A DNA stretch of 57,898 nt from Pseudomonadota bacterium (GTDB lineage: Bacteria; Pseudomonadota; Gammaproteobacteria; Steroidobacterales; Steroidobacteraceae): contig JAKBBE010000012.1 of assembly GCA_021826035.1 (NCBI GenBank), forward strand, positions 1-57,898. The letters run 5' to 3'. Both the position numbers and the translations under genes were made by a program. The notes beneath the pieces were generated by a model. That model did not search any database. It worked only from the letters and a program-made list of their open reading frames with translations, and had not been told where the DNA came from. Each line of letters begins with the position of its first letter. Position 1 is the stretch's first letter. This document shows positions 17,772 to 28,868 of the stretch, piece by piece.

Positions 17772-18395
17772 ATGGAAAATGCCCGCGACCTGCAGCAAAC
17801 CGTATTCGTGGTCGATGACGACGAGGCGGTGCGTGCCTCGCTGCGGCTATTGCTGAAGTCCGTCGGCCTGCCGGCCACGGTGTACTGCAGCGCGCAGGAA
17901 TTCCTCGCCCACTACGATGCGCGCCAGCCCGGCTGCGTGATCCTCGATGTGCGCATGCCCGGCATGAGCGGCCTGGAGCTACAGCAGCTGTTGAACCTGC
18001 GCGGCGCGACCATCCCGGTCATCTTCATCACCGGCCACGGCGACATTCCGATGGCGGTCGAGGCGATGCAACACGGCGCATTCGATTTCCTGCAGAAGCC
18101 GTTTCGCGACCAGGACTTGCTCGATCGGGTCCAGCGCGCGCTCGAGAAGGATCAGCGCACGCGCCTTGAGCTGAAGGAGCAGGACCGTATCCGCGACCGT
18201 CTCGACATGCTCACCCCGCGTGAGCGCGAAGTGCTGAGCCTGATCACCCGGGGCAAACCGAACAAGGTGGTCGCAGCCGATCTGGGCGTCAGTCAGCGCA
18301 CGGTGGAGATCCACCGCGCGCGCGTCATGGAGAAGATGGGCGCCTCGTCCTTCGCACAGCTCGTGCGCATGGTGCTCGACACCGAGACGCCGTAG
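17772..18395 (+). CDS. FixJ-type response regulator
   Basis: 207 residues. The receiver domain has the acidic pocket VVDDDEAV, phospho-acceptor Asp59 in VILDVRMPGMSG, Thr in FITGHGD and Lys in QKPF. The C-terminal LuxR-type helix-turn-helix reads LTPREREVLSLITRGKPNKVVAADLGVSQRTVEIHRARVMEKMGA-like, typical of FixJ/NodW/TtrR. It should activate transcription when phosphorylated. No histidine kinase is adjacent, so its partner lies elsewhere. The ATG at 17772 is chosen because the receiver begins about 10 residues later. Confidence 0.92.
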   Translation: MENARDLQQTVFVVDDDEAVRASLRLLLKSVGLPATVYCSAQEFLAHYDARQPGCVILDVRMPGMSGLELQQLLNLRGATIPVIFITGHGDIPMAVEAMQHGAFDFLQKPFRDQDLLDRVQRALEKDQRTRLELKEQDRIRDRLDMLTPREREVLSLITRGKPNKVVAADLGVSQRTVEIHRARVMEKMGASSFAQLVRMVLDTETP

Positions 18396-18848
18396 CGCGG
18401 CGCCCTCGAGCGCCTCCGCCCGTCCTGCGGCGGCGCGAGACTCAGGTCCTTATGAAGGGTGCGCATCGTGCCGACCGGCAGGCGCGGGGCGCGTGCCGCA
18501 CGGTCCTCCTGCGGCCCTGCGCACCGCGGCCTGACCGCCCTCCCGATCGCCCTACCGATCGCCATCGGGTGGCAGGGTGCTCGCAGGCAGATCTGTGCGC
18601 CCCTCACCGGCCTCTGCGGGGCCCGCGGGGAGTGTTCGGACCCGCCGGCCACAGGCCGCGCCCCCGGATCTCCCGTCACGGCCTGCGCCCGCAGGATCGC
18701 GGGCACCGCAATCCGCACCGTGATGGCGGTTACGGCGCTCACCACCGGACGCGCATGCCCGGCGCGATGCGCGCACGCAGGGACATCGGGCCGAGGAATC
18801 GGGGTCGCCCAAGCGCACCGCCGCGGCGGTGCGCAGGCGCGTTGTACC
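18396..18848. other. Non-coding gap
   Basis: About 450 nt of very GC-rich sequence. Open frames cross it on both strands, but their translations are Arg/Ala/Pro-rich and show no domain or plausible start. I see no RNA gene or clear terminator. Confidence 0.5.
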
Positions 18849-19439
18849 ATGCGCCGGATGGCTCCAACCCGCCGACTCGCGCACGATTTCTACCGGCAGG
18901 ACACCCTGACCGTGGCCCGCGCGCTGCTCGGCATGCACCTGGTGCGCCGGATCGGCGCGCAGCGCCGGATCGGGCGCATCGTGGAGACCGAGGCCTACCT
19001 CGGCCCCGAGGACCGGGCGGCGCACTCCTGGCGCGGGCGCACGCGGCGCACCGAGGTGATGTTTGGCCCCCCGGGACGCGCCTACGTCTACCTCATCTAC
19101 GGGATGTGGAACTGCCTGAACGTGGTCACGGCGGCCGAGGGGACTCCGCACGCGGTTCTGCTGCGCGCCCTCGAGCCGCTCCAGGGCCTCGGGCAGCGCA
19201 CCTCGGGACCGGGCCTGCTCTGTCGGGCGATGGACATCGACCGGCGCCTCAATGGCGCCGATCTCACCGGTCCGGCCCTGTGGATCGAGCGCCCGCCGTC
19301 ATCCCCGCCGGTGCGAATCGGGCGCAGCGCGCGCATCGGGGTCGACTACGCAGGCGACTGGGCGCGCCGTCCCTGGCGCTTCTTCGATCGCGACTCGCCA
19401 TTCGTCCGCGGCCGGCGGCCCGCCCCGCCCCGCCGTTAG
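18849..19439 (+). CDS. 3-methyladenine DNA glycosylase (AAG/MPG family)
   Basis: 196 residues, matching the bacterial AAG family. It removes alkylated or deaminated purines to start base-excision repair. Signatures: VARALLGMHLVRR, the catalytic Glu region IVETEAYLGPEDRAAHSWRGRT, TEVMFGPPGRAYVYLIYGMWNCLNV, the SGPGLLCRAMDID block and a C-terminal ARIGVDYAGDWARRPWRFF. A second in-frame ATG three codons downstream is an equally good start. It converges with the glycine-zipper gene, their stop regions overlapping by 4 nt. Confidence 0.93.
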   Translation: MRRMAPTRRLAHDFYRQDTLTVARALLGMHLVRRIGAQRRIGRIVETEAYLGPEDRAAHSWRGRTRRTEVMFGPPGRAYVYLIYGMWNCLNVVTAAEGTPHAVLLRALEPLQGLGQRTSGPGLLCRAMDIDRRLNGADLTGPALWIERPPSSPPVRIGRSARIGVDYAGDWARRPWRFFDRDSPFVRGRRPAPPRR

Positions 19440-19996
19440 CCTGCGGGGGGCTGCGCGGCGTGCGTCCCGAGCACCAGCTGTCCGTTGCGCACCGGGATGT
19501 GCGGCCCCGGGTCGTACGCCATGCGCACCGTGCCACGCTTGCCACCGAGGCGGTAGCGCACCTGGTAGCCGTTCGGCTGAACGATCCGGTCGTAGACGGT
19601 GGTGCACCGGCGCACCGTGGTGCGGTAGGTATCCCCACGCTGCATGCGCGCCTCGATGCGATTGCCCGCGTAGCCGCCCGCAGCAACCCCTGCGACGGTC
19701 GCCAGATCGCGTCCCGAGCCATCCCCGACCTGGTTTCCGAGCAGACCGCCGATGAGCGCACCGGCCACGCTACCGATGATCTGGTGAGCGTCGCTTGCCG
19801 GCCGGGTGCGCTCGACGGTCGCCTCGCGACATACCCGCCGCGGCTGCACCACGGTGCGCGTCAGCGGCACCACCTGCACCACCTGTGCATAGCGTGGCGC
19901 GTGGCGAATCAACTTGTGACTGACCATCGCGCCGGCGCCAACGACCACCGCGAGCGCGCTGCCCGCGCCGGCGCCGATCAGAAAGGATTTGTTCAT
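19436..19996 (-). CDS. Glycine-zipper 2TM-domain envelope protein
   Basis: 186 residues. An N-terminal hydrophobic segment (~5-25) acts as signal or anchor. A glycine zipper of the Rick_17kDa_Anti/SlyB type is seen in IIGSVAGALIGGLLGNQVG and AGVAAGGYAGNRIEAR. The C-terminal third has a YRTTVRRC...GYQVRYRLGGK segment common in this group. Probably an outer-membrane or periplasmic stability protein. No lipobox is visible. Function is inferred only from the family. Confidence 0.8.
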   Translation of the reverse strand: MNKSFLIGAGAGSALAVVVGAGAMVSHKLIRHAPRYAQVVQVVPLTRTVVQPRRVCREATVERTRPASDAHQIIGSVAGALIGGLLGNQVGDGSGRDLATVAGVAAGGYAGNRIEARMQRGDTYRTTVRRCTTVYDRIVQPNGYQVRYRLGGKRGTVRMAYDPGPHIPVRNGQLVLGTHAAQPPAG

Positions 19997-20142
19997 GGTT
20001 CAGCTCCCCTGCACGCTGTGAACGATGCGGATTGTCGTTCGCGCCAACTGAACCGATCTTGAATCGCGCCGCGGCGTCGTCGCCCGCCGACAATCGCGCC
20101 GGCGTGGACGGGCGAGCCGCGGCGCTCATCGCACGGCCAGCG

Positions 20143-22128
20143 CTACGAGGCGGGGGCGTCGGGGGCGCTGAGGGCAAGCAACTCACTGCCCTCCGGCACA
20201 CGCTCCCCGAGCGCGAAATGGATGCGCGTCACCTGACCGTCGAAGGGGGCATGGATGCCATGTTCCATCTTCATCGCCTCGATGACCATCAGCGTCTCAC
20301 CGCGGCGCACCGCTTGACCGACCTCGACGTTGACCGCGACAACCACTCCGGGCAGCGGCGTGGTCAGACCGCCGGCGCTGTGCGCCGCACTGAACGATTG
20401 GGCGCGAGGATCGTCGAGCTCGAACACCACGTGCGCGGCATCGAACCACAGGTGCACCCGGTCCGACTGGAGCAAGAAGCGCGCCCGGTGGCGCAACGAG
20501 CCGCTGCGCGCCTCGATCACCTCATTTGTGAGGCGCACCTCGGCGAGGGCGAGGGAGCGCGGCGGTTCTGCCGCCGGTTGGGCGCTGACCCAGGCCACAC
20601 TCGGCTCGCCGCGGTCGAACCGCAACCGTACCGCATGCGTCACGCCCTCGATGCGCAGCCGCACCTCGAGGTCCCCCGGAAGATTCGGGCAGAACCCGTC
20701 ACGGACCGACCACGGGTTCGATGCCGCCCCCGACCCGAGCACCGCCAGTGCCGCAAACACCCACATCGTGTCGGTCAGCGGCTCCGGCGCGGCGAACCGC
20801 CCGCCCTGCGCCCCGAGCAGCGCGACACTGTGGCGGACCTCGAGAAACACCTCTGAGCGCAGAATGCGGCTCAGCCAGCGCTCGTTGGTCCGCACGCCGG
20901 CGAGGTGCGAGCGCTCGAGCGCCCCGGCGAGCAGGCCCGCCGCCTCGGTGCGCGTCGGGGCATGCGCGATCACCTTGGCGATGAGCGAGTCGTAGACCGA
21001 GGGCACCGTATCGCCGCTCTCAAAGCCCGCATCCACCCTGACGCCCTCGGGCCAGTGCACGAGCGCGAACCGGCCGGCGCTCGGCAGAAACTCGCGCCAC
21101 GGATCCTCCGCGCAAATACGCGCCTCGATCGCATGGCCGCGCAAACACACCTGCGCCTGCGTCAACGGCAGCGCCTCACCGGCCGCCACCCGCAGTTGCC
21201 ACTCAACCAGGTCAAGCCCGGTCACCGCCTCGGTGACCGTGTGCTCGACCTGCAGGCGGGTGTTCATCTCCAGGAAGAAAAACGCCTGCCCGTCGTAAAT
21301 GAACTCCACCGTGCCGGCGCCCCGATAGCCGATGCCGCGCGCCACCTCGACCGCCGCGGCTCTGAGCCGCTCGCGCAGCGCATCGGGCAGATTCGGCGCC
21401 GGCGCCTCCTCGATGAGCTTCTGGTGACGCCGCTGGATCGAGCAGTCGCGGTCGCCCAGATGAATGCACGCACCGTGCTGATCGGCGAACACCTGCACTT
21501 CGATGTGGCGCGGCTCGGGCACGAACCGCTCGATCAGCAGCGTGCCGTCCTTGAAGCTGCTCTCGGCGAGACGGCGCGCCGCCTCCAGCGCCGCGCGCAG
21601 CTCAGCGCGCTCGCGCACCACGTACATGCCCTTGCCGCCGCCGCCGGCGGCCGGCTTGACCATCAGCGGCAGTCCGGCCTCGAGTGCATGCGCCTCGAGG
21701 AAGTCCAGGTCCTGCCGCTCCCCCTCGTACCCGGGCAGGACCGGGATGCCGGCGGCGCGCACGCGCGCCTTGGCGAGGCTCTTCGAGCCCATCGCCTCGA
21801 TGGCCTCGGGCGTCGGACCGACGAAGATGAGGCCCGCGTCGCGGCAGGCCGCCGCGAAGCGCGCATTCTCGGAGAGAAAGCCGTAGCCCGGGTGCACCGC
21901 GTGGGCGCCGCTCGCCTGCGCCGCGGCGATGATGGCCTCGATGTTGAGATAACTCTCGGCTGCACTCGCCGGTCCGATGCACACCGCCTGATCGGCGAGG
22001 CGCACGTGCCGCGCGCCGGCATCGGCCTCGGAATACACCGCCACGGTGCCGAGCCCCATGCGGCGCGCGGTGCGCAGGATGCGGCAGGCGATCTCACCGC
22101 GGTTGGCCACCAGAAGTCGCTGAAACAT
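20143..22128 (-). CDS. Methylcrotonoyl-CoA carboxylase biotin-containing (alpha) subunit
   Basis: 661 residues. Residues 1-~450 are a biotin carboxylase (FQRLLVANRGEIACRILRT; ATP-grasp loop AGGGGKGM; FFLEMNTRLQVEHTVTE). The last ~75 are the biotinyl domain with the acceptor lysine in VIEAMKMEHG. The domain between links to the beta subunit. It carboxylates biotin in an ATP-dependent step. The start at 22128 is the MFQRLL Met; the longer frame upstream overlaps the beta-subunit gene. The substrate is assigned from neighbours (isovaleryl-CoA dehydrogenase divergent): leucine/isovalerate catabolism. Acetyl- or propionyl-CoA carboxylase is less likely. Lies 8 nt downstream of the beta-subunit gene. 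Confidence 0.92.
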   Translation of the reverse strand: MFQRLLVANRGEIACRILRTARRMGLGTVAVYSEADAGARHVRLADQAVCIGPASAAESYLNIEAIIAAAQASGAHAVHPGYGFLSENARFAAACRDAGLIFVGPTPEAIEAMGSKSLAKARVRAAGIPVLPGYEGERQDLDFLEAHALEAGLPLMVKPAAGGGGKGMYVVRERAELRAALEAARRLAESSFKDGTLLIERFVPEPRHIEVQVFADQHGACIHLGDRDCSIQRRHQKLIEEAPAPNLPDALRERLRAAAVEVARGIGYRGAGTVEFIYDGQAFFFLEMNTRLQVEHTVTEAVTGLDLVEWQLRVAAGEALPLTQAQVCLRGHAIEARICAEDPWREFLPSAGRFALVHWPEGVRVDAGFESGDTVPSVYDSLIAKVIAHAPTRTEAAGLLAGALERSHLAGVRTNERWLSRILRSEVFLEVRHSVALLGAQGGRFAAPEPLTDTMWVFAALAVLGSGAASNPWSVRDGFCPNLPGDLEVRLRIEGVTHAVRLRFDRGEPSVAWVSAQPAAEPPRSLALAEVRLTNEVIEARSGSLRHRARFLLQSDRVHLWFDAAHVVFELDDPRAQSFSAAHSAGGLTTPLPGVVVAVNVEVGQAVRRGETLMVIEAMKMEHGIHAPFDGQVTRIHFALGERVPEGSELLALSAPDAPAS

Positions 22129-22136
22129 GGGCGCAC

Positions 22137-23741
<1,605 letters not shown>

Positions 23742-23760
23742 GGGCTTGTCACGATGGCCG

Positions 23761-23775
23761 GATTGTCCGACAATC
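23761..23775. promoter_or_regulatory. FadR/FCD-GntR-type operator palindrome
   Basis: GATTGTC-C-GACAATC is a perfect 15-bp palindrome in the 65-nt divergent region between mccB and isovaleryl-CoA dehydrogenase. Its core TTGT-CCG-ACAA has the TGT-N3-ACA layout common among FCD-domain GntR regulators. A gene for such a regulator lies two genes away (24985-25713). It is 20-32 nt from both start codons, positioned to control both directions. Confidence 0.6.
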
Positions 23776-23806
23776 ATACCGACCTGTTTCAACGGAAGAC
23801 AAGCTC

Positions 23807-24979
23807 ATGCCCGCCCACGATCCGATCGACAGCGGCTTCGGCCTGGATGAGGCCGCCGGTGAGATCCGCGAACAGGTGCGCCGCTTCGCCCGCGAGCGCA
23901 TCGCCCCGCGCGCCGCCCAGATCGACCGCGACAATGCCTTTCCGCGCGACCTGTGGCCCGAACTCGGCGCACTCGGCCTGCTCGGCCTGACGGTGCCGGA
24001 GCGCTTCGGCGGCGCGGGCCTCGGCTACCAGACCCACGTGATCGCCATGGAGGAGATCTCGCGAGCCTCCGGCTCCGTCGGCCTCTCCTACGGCGCGCAC
24101 TCGAACCTGTGCGTCAACCAACTGCGCCTCAATGGCACCGACGCACAGCGCGAGCGTTACCTGCCGAAGCTCATCAGCGGCGAGCACGTCGGGGCGCTCG
24201 CGATGTCCGAGCCGCAGGCCGGCTCGGACGTCACCTCGCTGCAGCTGCGTGCCGAGAAGCGCGGCAGCGATTACGTGCTCACCGGACGCAAGATGTGGAT
24301 CACCAACGGCCCGGACGCCGACGTGCTCGTCGTCTACGCCAAGACCGATCCGGCGGCCGGCAGCCGCGGCATCAGCGCCTTCATCATCGAGCGCGACTAC
24401 GCCGGCTTCAGCACCGCGCAGAAGCTCGACAAGCTCGGCATGCGCGGCTCGAGCACCTGCGAGTTGGTGTTCGAGCAGTGCGTGGTGCCGGGGGAGAACC
24501 TGCTCGGGGCGGAGAACGCCGGCGTGCGGGTACTGATGAGCGGACTGGACTACGAGCGCGTCGTGCTCTCGGGCGGGCCGCTCGGGCTGATGGCCGCGGC
24601 GCTGGATCTGGTGCTGCCCTATGTGCGCGAGCGCAAGCAGTTCGGACAGCCGATCGGCACCTTCGAGCTGATGCAGGCGAAGCTCGCCGACATGTACACC
24701 GCGCTCGCCGCGAGCCGCGCCTACGTCTACAGCGTGGCGCACGCCTGCGATGCCGGCCAGGTCAAGCGCCAGGACGCCGCCGCGTGCATCCTGTTCTCAG
24801 CCGAGCAGGCCACCCGGGTCGCGCTGGAGGCCATCCAGGCCCTCGGCGGCAATGGGTACATCAATGAGTACCCGGCCGGGCGGCTGCTGCGCGATGCGAA
24901 GTTGTATGAAATCGGCGCCGGCACCCAGGAGATCCGCCGCATGCTGATCGGCCGCGAGCTGTTCCAGGCCGAAGACTGA
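23807..24979 (+). CDS. Isovaleryl-CoA dehydrogenase
   Basis: 390 residues, an acyl-CoA dehydrogenase that oxidises isovaleryl-CoA to 3-methylcrotonyl-CoA with FAD, passing electrons to ETF. Signatures: [12 protein letters not shown], the FAD-loop [21 protein letters not shown] and [21 protein letters not shown]. The catalytic Glu lies in [15 protein letters not shown], the position used by isovaleryl-CoA dehydrogenases rather than the C-terminal Glu of medium-chain enzymes. It makes the substrate of the divergent carboxylase. ATG at 23807 preceded by GGAAG. Only 5 nt separate it from the GntR gene. Confidence 0.94.
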   Translation: MPAHDPIDSGFGLDEAAGEIREQVRRFARERIAPRAAQIDRDNAFPRDLWPELGALGLLGLTVPERFGGAGLGYQTHVIAMEEISRASGSVGLSYGAHSNLCVNQLRLNGTDAQRERYLPKLISGEHVGALAMSEPQAGSDVTSLQLRAEKRGSDYVLTGRKMWITNGPDADVLVVYAKTDPAAGSRGISAFIIERDYAGFSTAQKLDKLGMRGSSTCELVFEQCVVPGENLLGAENAGVRVLMSGLDYERVVLSGGPLGLMAAALDLVLPYVRERKQFGQPIGTFELMQAKLADMYTALAASRAYVYSVAHACDAGQVKRQDAAACILFSAEQATRVALEAIQALGGNGYINEYPAGRLLRDAKLYEIGAGTQEIRRMLIGRELFQAED

Positions 24980-24984
24980 GCGCC

Positions 24985-25713
24985 ATGAGCGTGCAGTTCG
25001 AGCAGATCGCGCTCGCGCCGGCCTACCGGCGCGTCGCCGAGGCGATCACGCAGCGGATCGTGCAACGCTCCCTCGCCGAGGGCGAGCGGCTGCCGCCGGA
25101 GACCGAACTGGCCCGCCAACTCGGGGTGAACCGCTCGACGGTGCGCGAGGCGCTGCGTGAGTTGGAGCGCAGCGGGCTGCTCGAGCGGCGCCCCGGCTCG
25201 AAGCGCATGACGGTGAGCCGGCCGCAGCATCGCGCGGTCGCCCAGGACGTCAGCCGCGCCCTGGCGCTGCACGATGTCACCTTCATCGAAGTCTGGTCGG
25301 CACTCAGCGCATTCGAGCCGCCGATCGCCGAGTGCGCCGCGCGCGCGCGCACCGCGACGGATCTGCAGCACCTCGCCGCGGTGCGCGCTCGCTTCGAGGC
25401 GGACAATGCGGACACCGAGCGAGCCGTGCATCACACTGCCGATTTCTTTCGCACCCTCGGCGCAGCCACGCACAACCAGGTGTTTGCACTGGTGCACGCG
25501 CCGCTGATCGAGCTGCTCGTGCCCTCGCTGCGCGACATGATCGACCAGGTCGCGCAGGCCCGCTCGCGCATCGCCACGGCCCAGCGGCGCCTCCTCGAGG
25601 CGCTCGAGCGGCACGATGCGGAGGCCGCCCGGCAATGGATGGGGCGGCACATCCGGGACTTCAGGAAAGGCTACGAACTGGCTGGCATCGACCTGCGGCA
25701 TCGCATCGGCTGA
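24985..25713 (+). CDS. FadR-family (GntR/FCD) transcriptional regulator
   Basis: 242 residues. The N-terminal winged helix includes PPETELARQLGVNRSTVREALRELERSGLLERRPGSKRM, the GntR signature. Residues ~95-235 are an all-helical FCD ligand domain, with His residues (VHHTADFF, MGRHIRDFRKGY) that in this group bind metal or acyl ligands. Location directly after isovaleryl-CoA dehydrogenase suggests it represses the leucine genes in response to a branched acyl-CoA or acid and controls its own operon through the palindrome at 23761-23775. Ligand unknown. Confidence 0.9.
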   Translation: MSVQFEQIALAPAYRRVAEAITQRIVQRSLAEGERLPPETELARQLGVNRSTVREALRELERSGLLERRPGSKRMTVSRPQHRAVAQDVSRALALHDVTFIEVWSALSAFEPPIAECAARARTATDLQHLAAVRARFEADNADTERAVHHTADFFRTLGAATHNQVFALVHAPLIELLVPSLRDMIDQVAQARSRIATAQRRLLEALERHDAEAARQWMGRHIRDFRKGYELAGIDLRHRIG

Positions 25714-25751
25714 GCCTCGCTCACCGGCCGGCGGTGCGCCGGTCGCGTCCC

Positions 25752-26642
25752 CTACAGAAACAGGTCCATCAGCAGATCCTCCTCGCGCACGCCAGGATCG
25801 CGGTAGGCGGAGAAGTCACTCACCCCCTCCTCGCGCAACACCTGCTCGTCGATGCAGAACCGACCCGTGAACGTGCGGCTGTCGCGCTTCAGGAGCGCAC
25901 AGGCGGCCTCGGCGACAATCTGCGGCGTGCGCACCCGCTGCAGGGCATCCGCCGGCGCCCCGGCGAGCGCCACCTGCAGCGCGGCCGTTCCAATGATGGT
26001 GCGCGGCCAGAGTGCGTTCACGGCGATGCCCTGCGGGGCGAATTCCCCCGACAGCCCGAGCACACACAGACTCATGCCGAACTTAGTGAGCGAGTACGGC
26101 AGGTGCGGGGCGAAACTGCGCAGCTCGAGATTCAGCGACGGCCCGTGCGAGGCGGACGCGTCGAGTTCGACATTCAACGGCGGGGCGAGCACGAGGATGT
26201 GCGGATTGCGGCCCTGCGCCAGGTACGGCGCGGCGAACTTGCTGCACATCAGCGTGCCGCGGGTGTTGATCGAGTGCATCAGATCGAAGCGGCGCATATC
26301 GGTCGCCAGCGTCGGCGTTAAACTGATGGCGCTCGCATTGTTGACCAGAATATCGATGCCGCCGAAGGCCGCGGCGGTCTGTTCCAGCGCGGCGCGCACC
26401 TGCTCGTCGTTGCGCACATCGAGCGCCAGTGCGAGCGCCTTGCCGCCGGCCGCCTCGACCTGCTCGGCCGCGGTATAAATCGTGCCCGGCAGTTTGGGAT
26501 GGGCCTCGGTGGTCTTGGCCGCTACGGCCACGTTCGCGCCTTCGCGCGCCGCCTGCAGCGCGATGGCAAGACCGATGCCGCGGCTCGCACCCGTGATGAA
26601 CAAGGTCCGCCCGCGCAGGCTCGCGCCGTCCGATGCTCCCAT
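25752..26642 (-). CDS. Short-chain dehydrogenase/reductase, HSDL2-like
   Basis: 296 residues. Cofactor motif TGASRGIGLAIA at the N-terminus, NNASAI in the middle and the catalytic YSLTKFGMS (YxxxK). The sequence VAAKTTEAHPKLPGTIYTAAEQVEAAGG with a long C-terminal segment resembles the HSDL2-like SDR group, several of which handle acyl-CoA or fatty substrates. It converges with the FadR-family gene and sits next to the leucine block, so a role in acyl metabolism is possible but not shown. Confidence 0.85.
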   Translation of the reverse strand: MGASDGASLRGRTLFITGASRGIGLAIALQAAREGANVAVAAKTTEAHPKLPGTIYTAAEQVEAAGGKALALALDVRNDEQVRAALEQTAAAFGGIDILVNNASAISLTPTLATDMRRFDLMHSINTRGTLMCSKFAAPYLAQGRNPHILVLAPPLNVELDASASHGPSLNLELRSFAPHLPYSLTKFGMSLCVLGLSGEFAPQGIAVNALWPRTIIGTAALQVALAGAPADALQRVRTPQIVAEAACALLKRDSRTFTGRFCIDEQVLREEGVSDFSAYRDPGVREEDLLMDLFL

Positions 26643-26839
26643 GTGCCCCTCGAGTGCAACGGCCGCCCAGTGCGACCGGCCCCATCATAGCAGCGGAAAT
26701 TGTAGCCGTGAGGCGACAACGGAACGCGCGACATACCGCACAAGCATCAGGAAATACCGCAAAATCACTCCCCATCCGGCGCTGCCCCGGTACAATGCGC
26801 CCCGCTGAATTCCCCGGCTAAACAGAGAGGTACACGCAC

Positions 26840-27616
26840 TTGGCGGCGATCAGCAGCGAACGGGTGCTGTCGGTGAAGCACTGGACGGACACGCAATTCA
26901 CCTTCACCACGACGCGTGATGCGGGACTGCGGTTCGAAAACGGTCAGTTCGTGATGGTGGGTCTGCAGGTTGACTCCCGCCCCCTGCTGCGCGCCTACAG
27001 CATCGCCAGTGCGAACCACGAGGAGTTCCTCGAATTCCTCAGCATCAAGGTGCCCGACGGCCCGCTCACCTCGCGCCTGCAGCACATCCGCGAGGGTGAC
27101 GAGGTGCTCATCAGCCGCAAGCCCACCGGCACGCTGGTGCTGCATGATCTGAAGCCGGGCAAGCGGCTGTACCTGCTCTCGACCGGCACCGGGGCTGCGC
27201 CGTTCATGAGCGTCATCAAAGACCCGGAAACCTACGAGCGCTTCGATCGCGTGGTGTTCGTGCACGGCGTGCGCTGGGCGCGTGAGTCGGCGGTGGTGAA
27301 ACACCGCATCGAGGAGCTGAAGGCGCACGAACTGCTCGGGGAGTGGGTGAGCGAGAAGCTGCTGTACTACCCGGCCGTCACACGCGAGCCCCACGCCAAC
27401 CACGGGCGGCTGACCACGCTGATTGAATCGAACCGCCTCGCCTACGACCTCGGCCTGCCGCCGCTCGATGCGGCCGAAGACCGCGCCATGGTCTGCGGCA
27501 GTCCGGCGATGCTCACCGACACCTGCACGCTGCTTGACGGACGCGGCTTCAAGATGTCCCCGCACATCGGCGAGGCCGGCGATTACGTCATCGAGAGAGC
27601 GTTCGTCGCGCGCTGA
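26840..27616 (+). CDS. fpr: Ferredoxin--NADP(+) reductase
   Basis: 258 residues, the length of bacterial subclass-I Fpr. FAD-binding motif RAYSIASANHEEFLEF, then the NADP domain with LLSTGTGAAPFMSVIKD, FVHGVRWARE and the GSPAMLTDT block. The C-terminus ends VIERAFVAR, as in proteobacterial Fpr. It moves electrons between NADPH and ferredoxin or flavodoxin. TTG start at 26840 with GAGAGG 9 nt upstream. Its 3' end overlaps the convergent MFS gene by 34 nt. Confidence 0.94.
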   Translation: MAAISSERVLSVKHWTDTQFTFTTTRDAGLRFENGQFVMVGLQVDSRPLLRAYSIASANHEEFLEFLSIKVPDGPLTSRLQHIREGDEVLISRKPTGTLVLHDLKPGKRLYLLSTGTGAAPFMSVIKDPETYERFDRVVFVHGVRWARESAVVKHRIEELKAHELLGEWVSEKLLYYPAVTREPHANHGRLTTLIESNRLAYDLGLPPLDAAEDRAMVCGSPAMLTDTCTLLDGRGFKMSPHIGEAGDYVIERAFVAR

Positions 27617-28857
27617 GCGCGCGCATCGGCGTGCGCCGCCAGCAGCCACAGCAGCGCACACACCGCCACCGCCAGCGGCACGATCATCACCGCCGTGCCG
27701 AGCGAACTCGCATCGGAGATCCCCCCGATGATCGAGGGCGAGATCACATCCCCGAGCGCGTGGATGACGAACACGCTGAGCGCCACGGCGCAGGCGCGCT
27801 CGACCGGACTCACCAGGTTGACGATGACGGTGTTGATCGGCCCGGTCGACATGAACAGCAGCAGCTGCGCGGCGGCGAGCGCGCCGTAGAAGACCCACGG
27901 AGTGCCCGAGGCGAGGGCCAGATACGTCGCCGGCACCGCGAGCACCGTCACCGCGCCTGACAGCCACAGATACGCCTGAGCGGAGTACTTCAGGCAGTAA
28001 TCCCCGAGCCAGCCGCCGATGAAGGTGCCGAGAAACCCGGTCACCACCACGATCTCACCGAATCCGGCGGTGGCGCTCACGGCCGCCACGCCGCGCACCC
28101 GCTCGAGGAAGGTCGGCATCCAGAAGGCCATGCCGCCGAGGGCGAACGTGTAAGCCGCATAGCCGAGCACCGTCAGCAGATAGGCACGGCTGCGCAGCAA
28201 CCGCGCATACACCTGCCAGGAGCCGGCGGGTGCGGCGGAGACAGCGGCGGGCGTCTGTGCGTCCTGCGCCCCACGCGGCGGATCCGGGAGCCGCCACACC
28301 CACACCGCCAGCACCAGTCCGGGCACACCGGCAACGTAGAAGGCGGCGCGCCACCCGTAGTGGGCTGCGACCAGGCCGCCGACGATGTACCCGAGCGCCG
28401 CACCGACCGGAATCGCCATGTTGAACAACGCGAACGCCCGTCCGCGCGTGCGCAGGGAAAAATGATCGGCGAGCAGCGACGGGGCGATCGTTCCGTAGGC
28501 GGCCTCGCCGATGCCCACCGCGGCGCGCGCACCGAGCAGCTGCAGGTAGCTGCGCGCCAGCCCCGACAGTCCCGTGGCGAGGCTCCAGAGAAACACCCCG
28601 ATGGCGATCGGCCGGGTGCGCGAGCCGCGGTCCCCGATCCGTCCGAACAGCGGCGCGGCGAGCATGTAGACGATGAGAAAGCCGCTCATCAGCGTGCCGA
28701 GCTCGAAGTCATCGAGCCGCAGCGGACCGCTCTTCAGTTGTGGCAGCACCGCTGAGACCACGTAGCGGTCCAGATAGTTGAGCAGGTTGATTCCGGCCAA
28801 CACCGCGAGCGAAATGCCCGACGCGCGCCGCAGCGTGCGCGAGTGCTCCTCCCCCAT
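27583..28857 (-). CDS. MFS transporter, Spinster-like
   Basis: 424 residues, twelve predicted helices. N-terminal INLLNYLDRYVVSAVLPQL and the motif A region GRIGDRGSRTRP match the Spinster/MFS_1 group that includes many organic-acid and lipid-like transporters. Start ATG at 28857 is within a few residues of the first helix. It lies 11 nt after the LytS-type kinase on the same strand, so the kinase may control or be co-expressed with it. Substrate unknown. The 3' end overlaps fpr by 34 nt in opposite orientation. Confidence 0.85.
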   Translation of the reverse strand: MGEEHSRTLRRASGISLAVLAGINLLNYLDRYVVSAVLPQLKSGPLRLDDFELGTLMSGFLIVYMLAAPLFGRIGDRGSRTRPIAIGVFLWSLATGLSGLARSYLQLLGARAAVGIGEAAYGTIAPSLLADHFSLRTRGRAFALFNMAIPVGAALGYIVGGLVAAHYGWRAAFYVAGVPGLVLAVWVWRLPDPPRGAQDAQTPAAVSAAPAGSWQVYARLLRSRAYLLTVLGYAAYTFALGGMAFWMPTFLERVRGVAAVSATAGFGEIVVVTGFLGTFIGGWLGDYCLKYSAQAYLWLSGAVTVLAVPATYLALASGTPWVFYGALAAAQLLLFMSTGPINTVIVNLVSPVERACAVALSVFVIHALGDVISPSIIGGISDASSLGTAVMIVPLAVAVCALLWLLAAHADARAQRATNALSMT

Positions 28858-28868
28858 CGGCGCGGCGC

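Noticed and set aside
18459..18848. N-terminal extension of the 3-methyladenine glycosylase frame
   Set aside because: The extension is Arg/Ala/Pro-rich and unlike any AAG protein. The family begins near the ATG at 18849.
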